This document shows positions 1 through 27,900 of a stretch of 64,000 nucleotides of DNA, piece by piece (the stretch's first letter is position 1; every line of letters starts with the position of its first letter). The notes under the pieces were generated by a model, which saw only the letters and a list, made by a program, of their open reading frames with translations, was not told where the DNA came from and ran no database searches. A program made the position numbers and the translations under genes. The DNA comes from Cristatella mucedo (Eukaryota > Bryozoa > Phylactolaemata > Cristatellidae), in NCBI GenBank assembly GCA_009760855.2, contig WPIO01000005.1:10755001-10819000 (forward strand), given 5' to 3'.

Positions 1-179
1 CGCTCGGCACGATCAGGCGTGGGTGAGGCACACTTCCGCACACACGCAATCTTCTTGATAATATCCTAATTTTAAAATCACAAATAAATATAATAAATAT
101 AGAAAAAATTGTATATATCGGGATAAGCTGAAATTTAGAGAGCTGCATGTGGAGAGGGAAGTCCCAAGTCACGTGCCGC

Positions 180-660
180 AAGCCGTTTAGTCGGTCGCCA
201 TTTTGAGCCGTCGCGCGCGTGGTGCCCGCCAGAAGTCTTCGATTGTTTTGAGTACGTACCGCTGGACGCCCGTTCGATTCAGTTTTTGGACTTTCGAGCC
301 TAACTCTTTTCGTTTGCTGAGGCGGTGTGGCGCTAAGAGCTTACTTATTAGGGTACCTCGGTGAGCTGTTTTGACAATAGCGGGTCCTACTGCGGTGGTC
401 CAGTTTAATTGGTAGAGGCGCTGTTTTGATCGGTTTTGCACTGAACGCGCGATCGCTTGCAGCGTCAATGCTCACCGTAATTAGGGTTATAGTGGCATTC
501 AAGGGCAGGTTTACCCAAAGTGCGACATTGCGGCTCTACTGGATAAATTTAAATACTCCCGTGGTTTACCTTCGGCATTGCAAGAAATAATCGTTTCGGT
601 GCATGCCTAATTTCCCTTATCCATTGTGTACTTGCCATTGTCATGTTAACGAAGCATGTC
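180..660. promoter_or_regulatory. Probable promoter / 5' leader of the matrin-type finger gene
   Basis: This stretch is richer in CpG than the AT-rich sequence before it and lies just upstream of the first coding exon. It contains CGCCATTTTG at 196-205, which resembles a YY1 site. A 93-codon frame on the opposite strand (187-468) has no recognisable domain. An ATG at 656 lies out of frame with the chosen start at 679, so it would be an overlapping upstream ORF if transcribed, or it may be removed by an acceptor-like TTGTAG ending at 667. No TATA box is obvious. The promoter role is inferred from position only. Confidence 0.4.
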
Positions 661-678
661 TGTTGTAGGAACGAGAGC

Positions 679-15201
<14,523 letters not shown>

Positions 15202-15421
15202 CGATTATCAGCAGCAGCCTTTGATTAGTAAGGCTCTGCAGGGATTAAATGTATCCCTTTGTATTTGTACACACGTGGCTGCCTTATATGCCGCAGCCGG
15301 TAGCTGTGAGCCAAGTCTTGTTTGCATGTCGACAGGCATGCCTGGCTAGATGTTTAGTCTCTTCATCTTGCTTATCAGACCTGTTCTTATATGTAGTTGC
15401 ATTTAATTCTTGTGTTGGTGT

Positions 15422-15427
15422 AATAAA
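15422..15427 (+). terminator. Poly(A) signal AATAAA of the matrin-type gene
   Basis: A canonical AATAAA lies about 220 bases after the stop codon and just before T/G-rich sequence (TTGGTTGGTTTAGTTGTG). It is the first such hexamer in the 3' region. Confidence 0.6.
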
Positions 15428-15592
15428 TCACATTGGTTGGTTTAGTTGTGCTTATGCAGGCGCACTGATGCAATGGCATGAGTTATGCTCAATGCAGCTT
15501 GTTGCGTTTTGGCAGTGGGCAGCCTTTTCTTGCTAAAATTGCGTCCGAGAAAGCGCTTCATAGAAGCCCAGCAATTTTGGCGACGTCTTCAC

Positions 15593-15666
15593 CTGCAGCA
15601 AATGTAAAGCGCCTTGAAAGAGATTGAGTTCTTTTTAGGGTGCTTTATCAAGTGCATTATTATTAT
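15593..15666 (+). mobile_element. L2-like LINE 3' tail
   Basis: GCAGCAAATGTAAAGCGCC, AGAGATTGAG and GTGCTTTATCAAGTGC, then four TTA units. Only the last 75 bases of the element are present. Confidence 0.75.
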
Positions 15667-16059
15667 TCCGAAGAGTTACGTGTGGGTGTATGAATTCGGG
15701 CCTGATAACTTGAGGTACGTGCAGTAGAGCTGCACGTCGGTCTGAGGTAGCAAATTAAAAGCACTGGTGGCAGTGGTGTACCTATTGATTGATGACCGCT
15801 GTAACCAACACACTGGCAAATGCCAAGTATTAAAAAAGGTCTCGTCTCGCTGCTGCCAGCTCACACACTATTTATAAGCGCCGAAGTGCTCCTTAGTCCC
15901 TCAACTGCACAGGGCTTGCCTATGAGTGTTATGGGTATAGTCAACCAATTACCTTTCTAAGCCTAGCTGATTCTTCGGGTTCTCTTCTATGCCAAAACAA
16001 GCACGTCTTTCATTGCAGATAACATATTTATAATGTGCAGGAGGCATACGTCCACTCCT

Positions 16060-17200
16060 GGATAAAGAAGTTCTTTTTAAATGTGGTCAGGGGATGTTCT
16101 GACGCAGGTCGGGAGGGAGTTCCAGGTTTTGGGAGCATACGAAGTAAATGCACGGTCTCCAAAGGATTTAAGGTTTGTATGAGGTATTTCTAGACTGTTG
16201 GATTTCCGAAAAGCAGGTGGTACGATGCTTGGCCTGATGGGGGGAGTATGTCGGAGAGATAGGCTGGAGCCATATAATGAAGGGAACTAAAAGTGAGCGA
16301 CAAAACCTTGAAGTCAATCCGTTGCTTGACTGGTAGCCAGTGCAGATCGAATGCAACGCTCACGACAGACAAGCCTAGCTGCAGAGTTTTGCACCAGCTG
16401 CAATCGCCTGATCGCACATGCTGGTAGGCCAGTAAGCAGTGAGTTACAGAAGTCGAGACGGGATGTCACGAATGCATAGACCAACTTAGACGTGATATCC
16501 TTATCTAAACAAGCCCGAATTTTAGCAATGTTATGAAGCTGAAAATAGGCGGATTTGACTGTGGAGCTGATATGGTCGTCTAGCGAGAGGTCGCTTTGGA
16601 ATGACACCTAGATTTCGAGCTGATTCGACAGGAGATATGCTGGCAGAGCCAATTTTTAGAGACACCCTTTCCAATCTCTGAATCGCACTGGGTTTGCCCA
16701 TAACTAGTAAGTTAGTTTTGTCATCGTTTAGTTTTAGAAAATGTACAGCCATCCATGTGCGGATGTCATCAATGCATGCAGCTAGTGAGTTTAGAGAATT
16801 TGAGGTGCTCGAAGGCTGGGAGGGATCAAAGCAAAGGTACAACTGAGTGTCATCCGCATAGAAGTGAAAGCCTAGATTGTGCTTGGCAATCACATCAGCA
16901 AGAGGCAGAGTATAAACCGTGAAAAGAACCGGACCTAGCACGGAGCCCTGAGGTACTCCTTATTTCAGAGGTACTTCAGATGATCTTTGTCCATTCACGT
17001 CAATACTCTGGAGTCTCCCACTGAGATAGGACCTGAACCACTGCAGAGCGGTGCCAGTGATGCCCAGGCGAGATGAGAGGCGCTCTAGAAGAACTTTGTG
17101 ATCGATTAGTATTGCCTGTTGATAGCTGGAATGGACTGCAAGCGTGGAGATACCCTTTACTTCGCTTTTATTTTGCTTTCTCCTGCGAAACGATCTCACG
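16060..17200 (-). pseudogene. L2-like LINE fragment with reverse transcriptase
   Basis: On the - strand, in pieces: [53 protein letters not shown] (catalytic YADD), [40 protein letters not shown] and VQNSAARLV. These are typical of L2-clade non-LTR retrotransposons. Frameshifts occur near 16600 and at 16941-16960. The 5' part of the element and the 3' tail are absent. Confidence 0.85.
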
Positions 17201-18099
17201 TAGATGCTCTCTTCATGTTGTTAACGAACTTAGTTTTTGGCTTACTTTACAATTCCATGGCAGCCATCTTCGCTCACGAATAGGAACGTCCACCAATCTG
17301 CCACCTACCTAAACCTGGAGACTTCCCAATAGGTACAGCCTACTAACCTTTTCGCTACTTGTCTTGCCCAGAAGTTCCATTCACTACCTGCCTTAATAGC
17401 TGGTGTGAGTGCAGTCTTATTAAAAGTCTAATCTCACTAAAACCTTCAATTGACATAGATAGTTCCAACCAAACTGCTCTGTATCTGTTTTGCTTCGCTT
17501 GGAAGAGGCTTACTGTCAGTAGACCTGGCCTTCAAACACCGAACTGTACAGTAATGTAGCAACGTAAACACCGAGCTGTGCAGTAATACTTTGTGGGCTA
17601 CAGTGCTATAGCCCACCAAGCCCGAGGTCTCCTGGCTGAGTCCTTGCAACGCTCATGGTGATTATTTTTTCATGCTGTAATGTCTGGCGTTAGCTGAGAG
17701 AAGCGTGCTGTTTAGGCAGTCCACTCGGACACTGGTTTGGCAAAAATGCAAGTACTTTTCCATACGATTGCTCCATATGAAACGCAGTGCTATTTTGCAG
17801 CACCGGCTTACAAAACATGACCGTCGTCTTACTAGCCATGTGATTTTGCTGATAACTCCTTCATTAATGCCCAACCTAGCTATCCTTGCAGCACATCTAG
17901 CGAATCGTTTTCCGAAAAGCTTTTGTGTCAAAAACAGTTGTGGCAAAACTCGGCACCTATGCTTGTCGCAATGCCACATTACTCCCGAGGGCACGACGAG
18001 GCTGAATCTGGTGCAACAGTTAAGCTAGTTATGGAGCTAAGGCCAAACCTAGTGTGTCCGCTATAACAGCTTTCCTCAGAACCCATCAATCAACCGGAA

Positions 18100-18510
18100 G
18101 CCATTAAAGCTCCTTCAGCCAAGGAGACATCACTGTTCACGAATCTGAACTGGCTGCCTATCAAGCGGCAGGGAATCGACTTCAATTTTCTGTTATACGC
18201 CTTAAGATCGCTTCATTCTCTGACACCTTTCTAACTAGTTTCACGGCAGGCCTCCAGTCTTCTCACCGGCTCTTCTGACTTCGGTCGTTGCGTTGAGCCT
18301 CTAACTTAGTCAGATCTCTAGGAGACCATGCTTTCAGTTCCTATTCTCCCAAAGCGTGGAACTCACTACCGACTGACCTCACGTCATTCTCTAGTTTGGC
18401 GACATGCAAAAGAGCCAACCAGCTCCTAACAGCCTTTGCTCCGATCCGTACTAGTAAGTTTCCTTTTGCGTTCTAAGTAGTTTGAAATGAATGAAATAAA
18501 ATGAACACGT
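18100..18510 (+). pseudogene. LINE ORF2 C-terminal fragment
   Basis: NLNWLPIKRQGIDFNFLLYA and LRSLHSL match the HWLPVK...DFKIL...LHSLAP part of L2-like ORF2. The copy is degraded and ends near ATGAATGAAATAAAATGA. Confidence 0.6.
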
Positions 18511-18625
18511 AATTAGCATGTTGTTATCAACCTCGCCCATAAGCTAGGTTAGTGAGTTAGCTAATCCTAATCTAGCACAAGTATTATGTAATTACGATGC
18601 GTGATCAAAAAATAAATAAAATACA

Positions 18626-18797
18626 AGCTGATTTAACAGCCTCTTTTTGTATAGCGACGGAAGAGCCTTGACGGCTATCACCACCGCTTGCAGCGGCGAT
18701 AAAGGATCGCCCACCACAGGATTCGAACCCACGACATCGGGGCCGAGGTCGTGAAAAGCAACCGCCTTACCTAATCAACCCCTATAGTAAGCCAGAT
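18626..18797 (-). mobile_element. tRNA-derived SINE, family 2
   Basis: Reversed copy: TGATTTAACAGCCTCTTTTT, GCGACGGAAGAGCCTTGACG, GGATTCGAACCCACGA (B box) and CAACCGCCTTACCTA (A-box side). The tRNA-like part contains the perfect stem formed by CGACCTCGG / CCGAGGTCG in better copies. Intergenic. Confidence 0.8.
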
Positions 18798-19257
18798 TAG
18801 TTAACTCGTCACAATAACATTTCTCTGGACTAGATTATTACATAATCGCAATAAAATACAGATTTCGTAATGCTATTATATAGTGCCAAATTAAAAGTTT
18901 ACATAGAACATTATTACATAGCGTTGTACGCTTACAGCTTAGCCGTATTATTGTGAACTTAAAAAAGGGTTTCATAAAGGGTGGCCGTGGTATAACTGTA
19001 ACTTGAGCTTTCTGCTCGACGACCTCACTACAATTTCATCGCAAATCTCGTTTCACGTCGTTATAACTACTCGGAAACTGGTATTTACTCGTTAATTAGT
19101 CTCTAAATAAAAGTATAGTGTATTTGCATTGTACTAGAATAGAAGGAAAACAATTTTCATTACATTTCAGTTAACAAACTTTTTCCTTTTTGCTTGACAG
19201 CACCAGTGCTCCTTTTGTCGCCATCTCTTCGGCCTGTTGTTAACGGCACGAGTTTGA

Positions 19258-19600
19258 CATTAATAATAATAATAATAATTCACTTGATAAAGCGCCCTCA
19301 GAGAACTTAATCTCTCTCTAGGCGCTTTACATTTGCTGCAAAGTGAAATGCAATTGAATGGTAAATAAAATCATGCTTAAAAAACAATCAAAATGAATAA
19401 TATGGTTAGGGGTGACATGCACAGGGTCAGCATGCAAATGTGGTTAGTGGCAGCATGCACAGTGTCAGCACGCATAAGCACATCAAGGACGAATCACGGG
19501 GACCCACTAAATGCTGTCCTAAATAGGTGTGTTTTAGGTTCCTTTTAAATGTGGTCGAATCAGGGGATGTTCTGACGCTGCTGCAGCCACGGTGAGCGTG
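19258..19600 (-). mobile_element. L2-like LINE 3' end
   Basis: A reversed TAA-repeat, hairpin tail and 3' untranslated region, then the reverse of the ORF2 end (SSVRTSPDSTTFKRNLKH). Intergenic. Confidence 0.8.
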
Positions 19601-20183
19601 TCGTTCGGCTTTGTCTGATTCCATCTCTCGGGTATGTTGAGAGCGGCGTGACAACATTTAGCGTACGTAAAACAAACTTTTATGAAGTGGTGAACGACTC
19701 CAGTTCAGGACCAGCCACTGCACCTTCGTAGAAGAAGAAGCAGCGGAGTGGAGGCCACAAACTACGTACTCTTTTTCTTCGCGGAGGCAGAGCAGGATTT
19801 GATGACCTAATAATCTATCCTAGGTAGCAATGATAAGCAGCAGCAGAACACATAAAGTCGAGGCAGCTTTGACAGGACTGCATACATCGGAAAAGTGTGT
19901 TTTCCCGAGGATAACCTCTAACCATTTGAGAATTCCCTAGGGAACGCACCAAAGGTGGAGGTGCTGGGGGCGACAATTCCCGACTTTGCAGCGCTGCCTT
20001 CCAACACAAAGGAGGCTTCTTCGAAACCAGGCAAATTTGTAATGGTGAGCAACGAGAGCTGGAGGTCTCGAGACGAACAGTGTGTGCCGGAGCGCGGCGA
20101 ACCACTGCGCCAGGTGAACTTAGAGCGGGAGAGCTGCAGCTTCAAAGATTAGTTCCTTATGAAAATGCCTAAAAACCAGAATA

Positions 20184-20250
20184 TATTTACACATACACAC
20201 ACACATATATATCCATATATATATATAGATAAGTGTGCGTGTGTGTGTTT
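20184..20250 (+). repeat. CA/TA/TG compound simple repeat
   Basis: Alternating CACA, TATA and TGTG runs, intergenic. Confidence 0.85.
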
Positions 20251-20574
20251 ACTGTATATACAGTATTCACGCAGTAGGGTCGCCGAGAAAATAAGATATA
20301 GACATCTTTTTTGTGATCGAGCCTTAAGCTAGTATACATCAAAAGTCGGGAGCATCCTGCCGGTCACGATCACGACCTGAACTTTCGCTATTAAAGTCTC
20401 AGCTAAAGACACATATTCCGGTCCTTTTCCCGCGTTACGAGGCAGAGGTCTTAATTAGTAATCAATGGCCATGAATGTTTTCATGTTTGCTTTAGCATGC
20501 GGGCCTAGGCATACTAGTACTCGTTTGCATTTGCATTCTTGATACATGCATGCCAGTAACCTTAGCTTGTTGAT

Positions 20575-20650
20575 TCTCTAACAGCGAGTTGTAAAGCACC
20601 TTGGTAAAGTTCTCTTCAGGTGCTATACAAATAAACAGCCATTATTTTAA
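20575..20650 (+). mobile_element. Possible third retroposon tail
   Basis: GTTGTAAAGCACCTTGGTAA and TCTCTTCAGGTGCTATACAA, then AATAAACAGCCATTATTTTA. It has the layout of L2-type 3' tails but a different sequence from the main family. Confidence 0.45.
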
Positions 20651-22116
20651 TTATTATTGCATTAAGCTTGCACCAGGAACGAAACAGCCCTGAAAATCTG
20701 ATACGGCTATGTAAATAGCGTCGCAGAAGCACGAGCGTAAACGTAACGGGGAAAGAGACTAAACCTTCATTCCTCTCGCGGCATTTATAATTACTTATCT
20801 AAAGCCATGAGAGCACGAACTCGCACGGCTGCAGCTTCGGGGTACGATGCGGCTAGCAGGCCTAGCGCGTACGGTAGACTGCAGTCTACGACCAGATACG
20901 AAGCAGTAGGGGGAGTGGTAGAGTGCCGCTAATCGCTAAAAACCACCAGGCACACGTCAGCACGCCGCCATTTAGAGTTAGTACGCTCGTTTTAGCTGCT
21001 TCTGCACTACTGTCATTTAGCCGCACACGAAGAGCTCGCAATGTAGCCAGTTCTTGCCGACGCGTAGCGACGAACATCCACAACCCACGAACCTCCTGTT
21101 ATGACTACCGACTTCTAGGTGCTGAACCGAAACCCGCGGTGAGAGAGCCGACGGTGGATTAACGAGGCAGCAAAGGAGAGCACTGTTCGCACATTAAGTA
21201 CGTCAAATGTTCGCAGCTCAGAGCAGTCTATTCAGCAGCGATGGAGGGGTTACAGCGTGTCCAGCACAAGACATTTCGTACAACAATTACAGCATGGCGC
21301 ACAGAGCTGCACCGAATTGCCGACCAGCACAAAGCCAAGGCCGAAACTTCTTCCTGTCACGAATGCTATGTCACAAATGGCTAACCATTGTACGAATAGC
21401 TTTTATATCGCTTAGCCATGAATTGCAAACACAACCGGTGACGTTCTGTTTCAGCAACTGCAAATAGTTTTTTGACACTCATAAACGTGCTGAAATTTTC
21501 TCGGTACCACATAGAATAGCTATCTCTGCCGACCAATTTTCGGAGGTCAGTGCACAGTCGCAGGCCAAGCTTCTACTTCAGTTAGTTGCACGGAGTAGAT
21601 TGCAGCTCGCCAACTGCAGATTGATATATGCTTACCGTACGGTTCGGCTCACCATAATGCAAAATTTCAGCTGACCTACTATCCAGGAGAGGCCGGCGTC
21701 AAATCACTCAAACTTGACACGGCTCTATCGAAAACGATGAATCGTGAGTTTTTGCGAAAACAAAATAAATGCGAACCATAACTGATTTTCTTAGATATTA
21801 GTGCCTGCACGCATTCAATTTCACAATGCCAAACGTGAATGACTGCAAGGAAAGTGCAGCAGCCAGGCTAAATGTATCGCATGGCGATACCCAGGAGAGA
21901 CAGGTGCCATCTTTTTCCTCGGCAGCTCTCTGCTTAGACGTGAAAGCTACTTCACAGTCTGTCAGCATTTTCATGAATTAACTCTTCATACTGCCATGAC
22001 AGGCTGCACAGTTCCTAAAACGAGCCTTGCCATGCCAGTAAATAATGCAGCTTTCCGAAGCTGCAACAGCTACTGGCAGCTAGCTGGCTAGCTTGTCCCG
22101 TAAGCAGAATACTGTA

Positions 22117-22338
22117 CTAGAAAACTGTCATTTTCTTTCTGTTCTGGCGTTCCTTCTGGTGATGCTGCATAATTTGCTCGGAGCACTCAAGTTTCTCTAG
22201 ATAGGCTCGTGCTTCGGACAGCTTTTCTCTGAGCTTATTGGTCGTCAGTAAATCACGTCCTTCATTGCACGATATTCTTTGCTCAATACTCGTTATTTTT
22301 CTTCTGATGGTCTTCATTTCCTCATCAGTTTTGAGCAA
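22117..22338 (-). CDS. ZGPAT: ZGPAT exon 12 (C-terminal coiled coil and stop)
   Basis: The acceptor is CATTGTAG. It encodes LLKTDEEMKTIRRKITSIEQ, a heptad-like coiled coil, and ends NRKKMTVF before TAG. No AATAAA was seen close downstream on this strand, so the transcript end is unknown. Confidence 0.95.
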   Translation of the reverse strand: MLKTDEEMKTIRRKITSIEQRISCNEGRDLLTTNKLREKLSEARAYLEKLECSEQIMQHHQKERQNRKKMTVF

Positions 22339-24910
22339 CTACAATGTATAAATCACTCCTCAGCTGAACAGAGCGAGTCTGCAGTGAAATTAGCAACGGA
22401 AGACTACACTTGTACATACTCTAGTAGCATAAGAGCATAAAACCCGATTGGTCAATACATGCTCTATAAAAGTAGAAAACAAGAACTTAAGTCCATGAAG
22501 GGCAGCTGAAAGCTGCTAACAGATGTTAGTTAGCAGGGTAGCATCGATAAACACTGTAGGCTGAGCCAAGACTTCATATACTCCTCATTGACATTTCAAC
22601 ATGCCACATTTAACAAAAGCAAGTGAGCTACCAAAGTAAATACACCAAGTTTGCTTGCAACTAGTTTCCAAATGAGTAAATGGCCGATGGCAACAAGGCT
22701 AAGCCGTGGCAAGCCTACAGGTCAGGATACACACTAGAGGTACTGCCCTGGTTTGGCCCAGTGATAGGATGCTCACCCTGCAGCATATGTGAAGTGCCTG
22801 GATGGAGATTAAGTTCTCTTACAGCGCTATACAACTTAATTATATATTATTTAGCTTGACACCGCTGAACAACCAGGAGCCGTTACAGCTTTGGCAGCAA
22901 ATGTAACACGTGATAGGAAACATGTATGTGTGTATACACACCTTCTCAAAAGTCTTGCTCTGTCACTAAAAATGCACGAATTTGTTTATCAAGCATGATA
23001 TTACTCACCATTCAATCGCGTTTCCCTTTGCAGCAAATGTAAAGCGCATAGAAAGAGATTGAGTTCTCTGAGGGCGCTTTATCAAGTGCATTCTTCTTCT
23101 TATTATTATTATTAATTGGTCTAACGGAACCGGAGATCCAAGCACAGCCACAGGATCTACTGAACCGTGACCGCAGCAGTCAGAGTGAAGTAGCTGCCAC
23201 TGGCAGGTTACGAATTGTTCGTGTTAAGAGAGCAAATAACAATGCGGGTGCAATATATTTTGAGACATTTAAACACGGCGTTTCTAACGACTGGAAACTC
23301 TGAATTGTTTTCAGCAGTTACCTCAATACGAGCTCTCTTTTGTCTTTGCAGTCGCCGTGGGCACGAGGGGTGAGTTTCCATAACCAACCGACAGAGCTTC
23401 GTTCGGCTCTTTTTTCGGTGTAGTTGAAGATGCCTAAGAGGTCACCGCTGGAGGGACCACTACGAAAGTACGACTACAGGCCTTGCACGAAATAGGGCTA
23501 AGCAACATAGGAGTGGTGTGGACTCGTTTAAAATAAGCTATTGAGAGAGGTGAACTACAATCTTAAAAAAGCTTTAAACGCACATCAGCATGGCTAGTAG
23601 ACCCGATACGACGGAGCTAGTGGCCAGACCGGGGCTCAAGTCGGCCAAGGAAGACGACCCTCAAGGGACGACTTTCACTGGAAGGTGATGGCTCTTCGGC
23701 GATGAAAGGCATCACTCCGGAAGCCTTGCTGGCGACCACTACAGGTGCGGTCACATACACAGAGACAGTGCGCCGTAGGACGCTTTCCGGGCACAGCTTG
23801 AGGAGAAGGGTCGGCAAACGAAAGCCTTTGCTTACCGAGCGACACAAATCGCAGATCGGCTCAGATGGGCCCGGGACCGTGCCCTTACACGGCAGACGAC
23901 TGGAGTCAAGTTTATTGGACCGCATGAAAAAAATAGTCATGCTTTTTTGCTAGCAGCAGACGAAGAACATCCACGAGTCGTTGAACATATGAGTTGCACC
24001 ACCGCGACTGTCTCCAGCCAACAGTGAAATTTGATGGTGGAAGAGTCATGATTTGGAGTTGTACCTGCTACTCCGGTGTCAGAATTCTTCACCATGTTAA
24101 TGGAGTTATGGACCGACATGTGTACATGGCATGGCATGTATAGATCTGGTAAAAAAAATGCTGAGATTCCAAGTACTTGAGCTCTTCTGGGGGAGGATTA
24201 CATTTGGCAACTGGACAATGACCCAAAGCAGACAGCAAAAGCCATTAAGAGGTTTATTGCTGCAGCAGCTGTCACGAGTTGGCCGAATCAGTCGCCTGAC
24301 CAACGTCCCATAGAGCATCTTTGAGATAGGTTGGAACGCTGTCTGAGGTCGTCTGATTCTGTGCCTGCTACGACTCCGGAAGAGCTGTTTAGCCGAATGC
24401 AGTACTAGTGGGCAATGATACCACTTGCAATGAGAAAAAAGAGTTGTTAAAAACGCAAAGTAAAACTAAAACAAAAAACTAAAAGAGACTTGTAAGAGGA
24501 TGACGGGCTTTATGCAATGGCTTATAAGAAAAAAAATACTAGCTGATTTAACAGCCTCTTTTTGTATAGCGACAGAAGAGCCTTGACGGCTATCACCACC
24601 GCTTGCAGTGGCGATAAAGGATCGCCCACCACAAGATTCGAACCTACGACCTCGGGGCCGAGGTCGTGAAAAGCAACCGCCTTACCTAGTGAGCCATTAC
24701 GGCTCACCAATAAGAGAGGTTATAAAAACCCCCGGAGGACCGCCTTTTACCATATTTTTACTTCTGCAAACACAAAAGATGCATTGAGTACATAGTGCGC
24801 AGAATTTCATCAGTATTCTTCTGCATGCTACATCCAAAACTATCAGCCGGCACCAGGTGGGCGTCTCCACTCAAGGTTAAACAAGACTTTTGAGAAAAAA
24901 TGTATGCTTG

Positions 24911-24972
<62 letters not shown>

Positions 24973-27900
24973 CACACTCGAGCGCAGAAGTATCGGCGAG
25001 GTCTTTTAAAATGGCCACAGGACCAAAATCGTTTCGATTCCGGTATGCAAACCGAGGCTGCAACCTGCTATAATCATGCGAACTTCATACCATTAGCTTA
25101 TGTAACAAGTAAGCAAAGTTGCAGTACATGTATATCAAGTTTTAGTGCTTATATGACGTTAAAACACCTCGATAAGCATTAACCTGCATGAGTCTCTTCG
25201 GCATAGTGCAAACTGAACCTTCGCAAACCACAGGTATTCTCATTCACTAAACGTCCTGAAAACTCGGAAAAGGCGATTCTTTAGATTTGATACTACTCAC
25301 ATGGGCTCTGAGCATTAATCCCAGAGATGCTAAATGGGACTCAGGTCAGAAGATTGACTAGGCCATGTGGTTAGCGTAAGGTCGCTTGAACTATTCCACA
25401 GTGTAGCAGAAACAATATTGAACATCCTACATGCTGAATACTTGAGCTCACTGCCGTTTGAAAAGAAAATTATCTCTACGTTGGTTCTGAATACAGCAAC
25501 GTTCTTAAGCAGTTCTAAATAAACGTCCTGTGCCATGATGTCAGGCATGCACTACATAAGCAGCCCCAGACCACGACCCATTTGCCGCCAAAATTCACTA
25601 GCATCTGAATGCAATTATCCTTGAAAACTTCATTGGAGCAATGACAAAGGTATTGTATACATTTTCAGTTACCAAAAATAGCAAATTTACTGTAATTGCT
25701 CCATTGGATTTATTTTGCTCCACAATTACAATTACAGCAATCTGTAGATAGCAAAATCGTCGGTAGGGATAAGCAGAATGAAGTTAAATATGATGCAAGA
25801 GCGGTTTAAAGAATATTGTTTAACGTCTTGCTTATCAGCATTATAATAGGGTGAATTGTTACGAAACATGCCATTAACTTCTCCCAGCGTTTCGAACCGT
25901 GTCCAACCTACGGCTATAATCGAGTAGAACTGCTTGTTTGGCCAGAACTTGGAAATGCCCTCTGTAGAAAATCGCCCACGACTTGGCGGCTACCGGCACA
26001 CACACACAATAAATAGCAGGGGCTACAGGAGCAGGACGAGCTGGCAGAGTCAGCATCTGACCGTGTCCCACGACTACAGGCCGGCGCAACTAGTTTCTAG
26101 AATATGGACTGAAAGAGCAGTCACATGCACACATGCTTGCGATGGGAAGACGGAGCCGACAGTGTACGTCAGCCTTCGCACTGCACTCGTCGGGGGGGGG
26201 GGAGTCGAACCGGATGCAAACTCGCATTCTGAATACGGCTAGCCGAGGGCATTCGGGCCGGGCTTCCCGGCACGAAGCTATGTGCGGTCAGTGGTGATGA
26301 CAGCAGAGGGATATTAGAAGACCGCCAATCCACAGGGATCCCAGTAGGGCCAACCGCTGTGCAAGGTCTTGCATCTTGAGTTGTGTTTGAAGGCGCACTA
26401 CACTCGTTCTCGTGCTGCATCAAACATGGAGAGCAATGGCTTGAGTCGGCATTGTGGCTAGTACACTGTCCCTGTTTAAACAGCTGGCCAGAGAGAACCG
26501 GGAGCAGACACCGAGGAAGGAGCCATTATAAAAAAAAACAGCCGGAGCACGGCGACCTGAACGGAAGTCGGAGTAGGTCTGCAGACAAGACAAGGCCGGA
26601 AGAGTCTTCCATGCCGGCACAAGAGTGGGCAGGGGGTATCGGCACAGCCGACTGAAATCTCCATGTAGGGTGTTTGGATGAGGACACCTACACGTGCGAG
26701 AGAAGACAAAAGAGAAACATCTGGCAGATTGCTCACTAGGATTACAAGACGTTTTACGAACGGTCGACGAGCAGGATCTAGCGTGGGAACCCAAACCTAG
26801 AAAAGAGGCCTCGGAGTGGCAGCCTCGAGAGCGAGGCAGCAGCAGCAGCAGCAGCTGCAGCAGAGGCTCCGTTGGCACAGATGGAGCTGCGGCTGAAGTA
26901 GCAACCAGCCGCTCAGAGCGAGCTCTGCAAGCACTCACTTCGAAAGAGGCCTGCACTGCTGCCTCCAGACCGCCGCACCGGAGCGGTGAGCCGATGAAGG
27001 AAAAGCATCGCTCGCTGGCGCTGGGGCGCGACACTGCCACAATAATAACGATAACAGTAAAAACGATAATAATGATGCATTTGATATTGCGCCCTCAGAG
27101 AACTCATTCTCTTTCTAGGCACTTTACGTTTGTAGCCATAGTGGATGACCGGCCTAGTAATTCAGCCAACCTAACCGGCGCCCAGCAGAGCAAAGCTCGC
27201 CCTGGGGGCAGCCGCCGACTGCGGTGGCTGGACGAAGCTTCTGCCACTGCCCAAGCCCATTAAAGAATGCAACCAAATCTGCGAACGAAAGGCTGAGCAA
27301 GCTCGGCGAGAGGTTTGAGGTGGGAGGGTCGGTGGCTTGCTTTTGGCGACAGCTGTCGGCCAAAACAGGCTGCCCAACGTATTGGAAAAAAAGTCGTCAA
27401 AAGTCCACAAAACAGCTTACCTGCCAGGCTCGACTGCCACTCGCTTAATGGATAAGCCAACAAAAGCCTCTCCACCGACGGCATGTTTCTAGGGCTGGCA
27501 CAGTTTTTTTTTTATAGGCAGCTTAAAAGGCACGGAATGGTTTTTTGACACCTCAATAGACTAGCGAGTGGCACGAGGGCCGGAGAGGCAGGCGATAACT
27601 CATGCAGCTTTACTGCCAGGTGGCCTCAGCCATTTGCAAGGGTTATGAGAGCAGGATGGGCCAGTTGAGCCAGTCACGTGGTCTTACCTGATGAGGTCAG
27701 GCTAGCAGAACCAGGTGTGAGCCGTAGGCAGTATACTCGTATGCATAACTTAACGCTATGCAAAGGGTGGGTGGGGGCAGCTGCGCACGGGAAGAGCTCG
27801 GCAGTCGGTGCACTTGCACAGCACCGACTGCCGTTCGGTACAGCGGGCGCGAAGTCCTCTCGCTCGGGCACCAAGCTGGACGAGACCCTGTTTGCTCCTG

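Larger units (their letters stand above)
19600..22116. other. Intergenic stretch between the two convergent genes
   Basis: Apart from the simple repeat near 20200 and the tail at 20575, no feature is recognised. Short open frames at 19815-20105 and 20886-21162 lack any domain. Confidence 0.5.

Noticed and set aside
187..468. 93-codon - strand frame upstream of the matrin-type gene
   Set aside because: No recognisable domain, no splice continuation seen and a promoter-like location. A small divergent gene cannot be excluded but is not supported.
18690..18797. tRNA gene-like A and B boxes, also at about ten other places
   Set aside because: They recur with the same non-tRNA 3' sequence and form no full cloverleaf, so they are SINE heads, not tRNA genes.
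23340..23440. Candidate ZGPAT exon 11 ending RLQRQKRARIE before GTAACT
   Set aside because: It could not be joined to exon 10 in the right phase. The segment at 28683-28789 aligns with the human protein and fits both phases.
26420..27263. Long frames on both strands in ZGPAT intron 11
   Set aside because: Locally GC-rich sequence with a CAG run. The + frame reads into a reversed LINE tail and neither has a known domain.
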